Source of the DNA: Cepaea nemoralis
Lineage: Eukaryota > Mollusca > Gastropoda > Stylommatophora > Helicidae
Length of the DNA stretch: 64,000 bases
Reading direction: 5' to 3'
Assembly: GCA_014155875.1 (NCBI GenBank)
Contig: JACEFZ010005129.1
Location: 206,001 to 270,000, forward strand
Below the pieces are notes generated by a model. It did no database searches. It had not been told where the DNA came from and worked only from the letters and a program-made list of their open reading frames with translations. Both the position numbers and the translations under genes were made by a program. Of the stretch, positions 59,859-64,000 are shown piece after piece (position 1 is the stretch's first letter; each line of letters begins with the position of its first letter).

Positions 59859-61989
59859 TGTAACAAGCTACGTGGAGGGTCCCAAATAGCCCGGTCACAA
59901 TGTTTAATTAATCTTCTATAGCCCTGGCTGGGATAGGTCTTTACCTGCCAACCCTCCTCCGTTTTCCCTGGACTCACTGTCACGCTTCCTTTCGACCTAG
60001 GGACCTATTTCCTGCAGTGTTCTTCTGGCTGACACATAAATAACATGGCAGTCGTCAGAACAACTTGGAAGTAATTTTATTAACCTAATCAAGAACAGCA
60101 CAGGAACACATAAAGGCAGATAAACAGATAGATCTACACAGACACTACACTGGTAAAGTTTTGACACAGAGCCTCCAGTCACCACAGTCACAGATCCAGC
60201 TTCAGATACTGTCTGATCTGTCCAGACATATCTCACCAAAGATGTCAGAATCTCCTTCCTTCTCCAGCAACTGGTTGTAGATTCAACAGGCTTTTGTAGA
60301 ATCCAAGCGACTGGTGTGTTGAGGACTTCTGTTCATTTCCACATGAATTAATTCGGCACCAGGTCTTCCCTGACCTATGAAAAGCTTTACGGTTGCAGAT
60401 ACGGTGAGGTGTTCGTGGAGGGATAATGGATGGGTGCCTTTTAATGTCTGGTGTAAAATGAGTATGCAAGAAAATCACTCTTAGGCTCCCTCCAGACAAC
60501 AACTGCTCTCAGGCGTATGTTGTTGAAAAAAACCGGCAATGCACCAGTCATGCAAAATGTCCTTGCCTCAAGACCTGCACCTTGTCTCTGTCTCAGAGTT
60601 AAACACACCAAACCCTGAGTTGGCCTCGTCGGACATATTGGCGTTAGCCTAGAAGCACTGGTGATAATGTCCGTTAGAAGACATAGTCACTTCCCATAGA
60701 AGAGGACCCTGGAGATGACAAACAAAACCTGAGCGACTGGGCTGACTCATGTATCACACAAATACACTATATTTAATACCTGAATGACTGGGCCTGACCT
60801 GTCAGGTAGCCCCTGGATTGGCCACGTCCGGGCTTGAGGAGACCTCCAGCTGGACGAAGTCCTGTTGTCTTTTTGCCCACAAGACACACTCTCCACATTC
60901 ATACCAAGCCTTTATTATGATTTGGCACAATCATTTCCATGCTTCCCTCTCACTTGCAAACGCTGCCTTTCTCACAACTACGATCCTGTGGTGTGGTGTG
61001 CCTAGTCATCTGTGTGTTTTCCCTCGTTACTAAAAGTATAGTATTGGGGTTGTATGGCACGCAGTGTAGTTCCCCACTCCCAGCAAGAATAGGAAAGAGG
61101 ATACTACCCCTCCCGGCCGCTGCTCTTGTCTGAGCTGTCGCCGCAAGGTACCGGTAGTGCCTCACAGAACACATAGATTTAGAGGAATGCAGGTTCTCTC
61201 AATGAGATAGAGAAGTCCATTATCTTCCCGACATCATCCTATCAAGTAACAGACGAAAGAGATAGTCCTGTGTATAGCCTCTTCTGGCTCAAGAAGATAG
61301 ATCATAGATTGGTGGACCCAATCCCCAAAGGAGCCCTTCCCGTAGCTATCTAGTGTGCTTATAATGAAATGAGAGATGCTACTAAGTAATGGTAAACCGT
61401 AGGAAGAACGATAGCACTCGTCTATCGGCTGTCAAGAACCAGCGATATCATCTGGGAAATATTTCTTCTTCAGATTTGTTCCATTGCCATGCTAAGACCA
61501 AGACGCGCAGCCAAATCGGCTAACGGTCACCCCCTACCAACATGGCAAGACTGCTGTTTTGCCATATCCTCTCCGTCGTTACAACAATAGAGATTTATAA
61601 GTACCAACTTTATTACAGCCTACGGTTACCTTTCTCCACCACCAGTAGGAGACCTTTTAAATGTCTCAGTAGTCTGTTGCTCCTCTGTCGTGATCTTCAA
61701 ATCACCTGACCGGCTGCACTACCAAACAGTCTTTGTTGGCACGGCCATGAAATGCCCAGTAGCCGCACCAGTGCCCATTTGGCGCAAGGCGCGCCTTCGG
61801 GACTACCCGAAAGGAAAGACAAATATATACTCGCTCCATGTAAAGATTGTGGTATGAAGATAACCCAAAGAACCATCTTTCATGGAGAATTGAGCGAATA
61901 AAGAACTGAGAGCTTCCGAAAGCCGGTTCCCCCTGTTTACCAAGAATAACAGAATACATAAGGACATGGGCCACTGGCGTTTCGCTACA
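59859..61989 (-). repeat. 5' LTR of the Gmr1-type retrotransposon
   Basis: 2,131 bp, paired with 53117-55248. It begins (element sense) at 61989 with TGTAGCG and ends at 59859 with TTACA. It would contain the promoter. No TATA box was assigned with confidence. Confidence 0.95.
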
Positions 61990-61994
61990 GTACA
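61990..61994. other. Target site duplication GTACA, right copy
   Basis: Matches 53112-53116; removing the element and one copy restores the LINE reading FADDCTVYC... Confidence 0.9.
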
Positions 61995-63990
61995 CTGTAC
62001 AGTCATCTGCAAATAGATCGCAGTACGACAAAAGATGCAAAGGTAGATCGTTAATATATATGGCAAATAATAGAGGGCCAATTATAGAGCCATGCGGTAC
62101 TCCAATATTGAAGGTAGTGGTTTGAGACAGAGATTTATTATGTGATACAACTTGCTTTCTGTTTGATAGAAAAGATGATATTAGAGTGACTATTTAAGGG
62201 CCAATTTTCATTGTCTCAAGTTTTTTAATTAAAATAACATGGTCTATCATATCAAATGCTTTCTTGAAATCAATAAACACAGTTCCACATAGACTGTTGT
62301 TGTTTATATTCTGGTGCCAATTTTCTATCATGTTTGTTAGGGCCGTATGGCAAGAATATTTTGGTCGAAATCCTGATTGGCTGTCAACATTAAGCCTGTT
62401 GCGAACTAAATACTGTAATGTTAATTTATGGATGTGTTTTTCTAGTGGCTTATATAGTGATGATAGTAAGGAAATAGGTCTGTAATTGTTCGGGAGACCA
62501 TTGTCCAATGAACCAGATTTAAGAAGAGGGTACACTTTAGCGATTTTGAGAGTTGATGGAAAGTGGCCTTTGGTGAGACACTGATTATATACATAGGTTA
62601 GTGATGTACAGATCACTGGCGCAGCACAACGGAGAATCCGGTTGCTGATTCCATCTAACCCAGATGAGGTTGTGTTTTTTAGGTTACTGAGGTAAGTGAA
62701 TACTTCAATGATTGTCATTAGCGGTATGTCGAAAAGAATATCGCGGGAGCATCTATTCTCGCAAAACGATGACAATAAAGATAAGTTGCAAGGAGAATTA
62801 GGTATTGAAGCCTTCAACTGGTCTATGTCAGTTTGAAAAAAAATTACTGAATTGGTCGCATGTAATATGATTTGATGGTAAAGAATTTCGGAAGTTATAC
62901 TTGTTTGTCAAGGTGTTAATTGCCTACCATATATCCTTATCATTTGTTTTATCCATTACTAAGTTCTTAAAGTAATTTTTTCTTTTCTTGTCGTATGTTA
63001 TATTGAACTTTGTTTCTAAGAATACGGTATGCACTGAGATCCCGCTTTTTATGTGCTTTATCTCTGTCTCTCATAATTTCAAGTATTTCCTGGGTGATCC
63101 AAGGTGGCTTGACGTGGTGTTTTACTCGAACTTCCTTGACTGGCACATGTCTATCAAAAACATCAATAAAGGTTTTCATCCAGAATTCCAGAGCATCATC
63201 CGGGTCAGGAAGCTGATAAACAGTGTCTAGAGGTGAACTGAGCAAGTCCTGTAAAAATGCGTTTTGGTTGAAATTTATGTAATTTCAATATTTTACACTT
63301 ATGTGTTTATGTTTAGGAGTTTTAATTCCTTTTTAGACCACGTGCAGCAAATTGGGTAGTGATCGTTCATTGCACAATTGGGTACGGTGCATTCTATGAT
63401 GTTGTCTGAGTAAGTTACATAAATGTGATCTATGACTGTTGAAGATGACTTTGTTACTCTAGTAGCTTGTTGTACTATTTGTTGGAAATTGTATGATGCA
63501 ATTATATTTCCCTATATTATGTTGGATTTGTTGGTGTCAATGTTAAAGTCTCCGAGTAGTATAATTTCTTTCCCGGAAGAGAAAACCACATCCATCATGG
63601 TAGTGAAGTTTTCGTACCAGACGTGTCCAGCACTGGGATTTCGATAGAGATAGCCAATTATCAGGGGTGTGCGGTTTTGAAGTTTTAGCTCTAACCAAAT
63701 ACATTCTATTTCGCAAGTTTCAAAGTCTAGCCTACGGTGAGCATTTAGTAAATTAGAAACATAGGTTACTATGCCTGTCTCTTGTTTCCTACAGGGATCC
63801 CTTCTAAAAACTTTGTACCCTTTAATAGAGATGTCCTCATCTGAAATTTTATCATTAAGCCTACTTTCACTAAGGCCGAATAAATGAAAATTTTGATTAA
63901 GAATAGAAGATATCACTGGTAGCTTGTTAAATAAGCTGCAAATGTTTAAGTGTCCAAAGTTAAGCAAAAATACAATATCATAAAAAAATC
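61995..63990 (-). mobile_element. CR1/L2-like LINE, 5' half: endonuclease and RT
   Basis: Minus-strand frames: APE endonuclease at 63967-63512 (LNICSLFNKL, LSESRL, GYLYRNPSAG, ILLGDFNID), a further piece at 63245-62967 (FDRHVPVKEVRVKHHVKPPW), and RT at 62817-62194 (TTSSGLDGISNRIL; NYRPISLLSSLYKPLEKHI; QSGFRPKYSCHTAL; VFIDFKKAFDMIDH). After a stop at 62194 it continues with GSIIGPLLFAIYINDLP and the catalytic DLFADDCTVY at 62010-61990, where the LTR element interrupts. The usual Gln of the GVPQGS box reads Tyr. The element probably starts beyond the window end. Several shifts and stops show it was already decaying or has decayed since. Confidence 0.88.
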
Positions 63991-64000
63991 ACAATTACAT

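Larger units (their letters stand above)
53117..61989 (-). mobile_element. Gmr1-type Ty3/Gypsy LTR retrotransposon, nearly intact
   Basis: 8,873 bp including LTRs, inserted within the RT gene of a LINE. The minus-strand order is LTR, tRNA-Pro primer site, gag, protease, integrase, RT, RNase H, polypurine tract, LTR. In standard Ty3/Gypsy elements integrase follows RNase H; here it precedes RT, as in Ty1/Copia and in the Gmr1 group first described from Atlantic cod. No envelope gene is present. Only one coding lesion was seen, a UAG between gag and pol frames. LTR identity above 99.5% by eye suggests recent activity. Confidence 0.93.

Overview
The window is repeat-dominated eukaryotic (animal) DNA. 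No complete ordinary protein-coding gene can be supported. Mollusc, most likely gastropod, ancestry is inferred from two sources: a recognisable decayed 18S rRNA gene, and two exon-sized ORFs resembling the first transmembrane segment of gastropod chemosensory 7TM receptors. Abundant LINEs, tRNA-derived SINEs, a Helitron and very long microsatellites fit that picture. Species cannot be named from sequence alone.

Layout. 0-6 kb: 3' ends of an RNase H-bearing I-type LINE, an RTE-like LINE fragment, a chemoreceptor-exon repeat, a MITE and SINE pieces. 6.5-9.6 kb: an 18S rRNA pseudogene (minus strand) interrupted by a 1.66-kb insert flanked by a 12-bp target duplication. 10-18.4 kb: three eroded RTE-like LINEs (minus). 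19-21 kb: a hairpin-bearing minisatellite and a (GT)n tract. 21.2-26.1 kb: a nearly full-length Helitron (minus). 26-31 kb: GACA/GATA arrays, LINE ORF1, a nested SINE and a 1.25-kb GGA polypurine tract. 31-38 kb: more I-type LINE 3' ends, (CATA)n arrays and a 2.1-kb LINE with RT and RNase H. 38-41.8 kb: mostly unassigned. 41.9-43 kb: a head-to-head inverted pair of the chemoreceptor exon repeat. 43-46.4 kb: an RTE-like LINE meeting a SINE tail to tail. 47-52 kb: an inverted repeat, microsatellites and a 1.5-kb G-poor CCCACACA-type tract.

The best preserved object is at 53117-61989 (minus): an LTR retrotransposon with 2.13-kb near-identical LTRs, a GTACA target duplication, a tRNA-Pro primer binding site, a polypurine tract, gag, and a pol ordered protease-integrase-RT-RNase H. 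That is the Gmr1-type order, inverted relative to ordinary Ty3/Gypsy elements. It sits inside the RT gene of a CR1/L2-like LINE and splits it just after the FADD catalytic box. The only lesion seen between gag and pol is one UAG codon.

Nothing here is a cellular pathway. The interactions are between mobile elements: nested insertions, tail-primed microsatellite growth, and non-autonomous SINEs or MITEs alongside autonomous relatives. The observations most worth following are the Gmr1-order element, the duplicated chemoreceptor exon and the insertion inside 18S rDNA.
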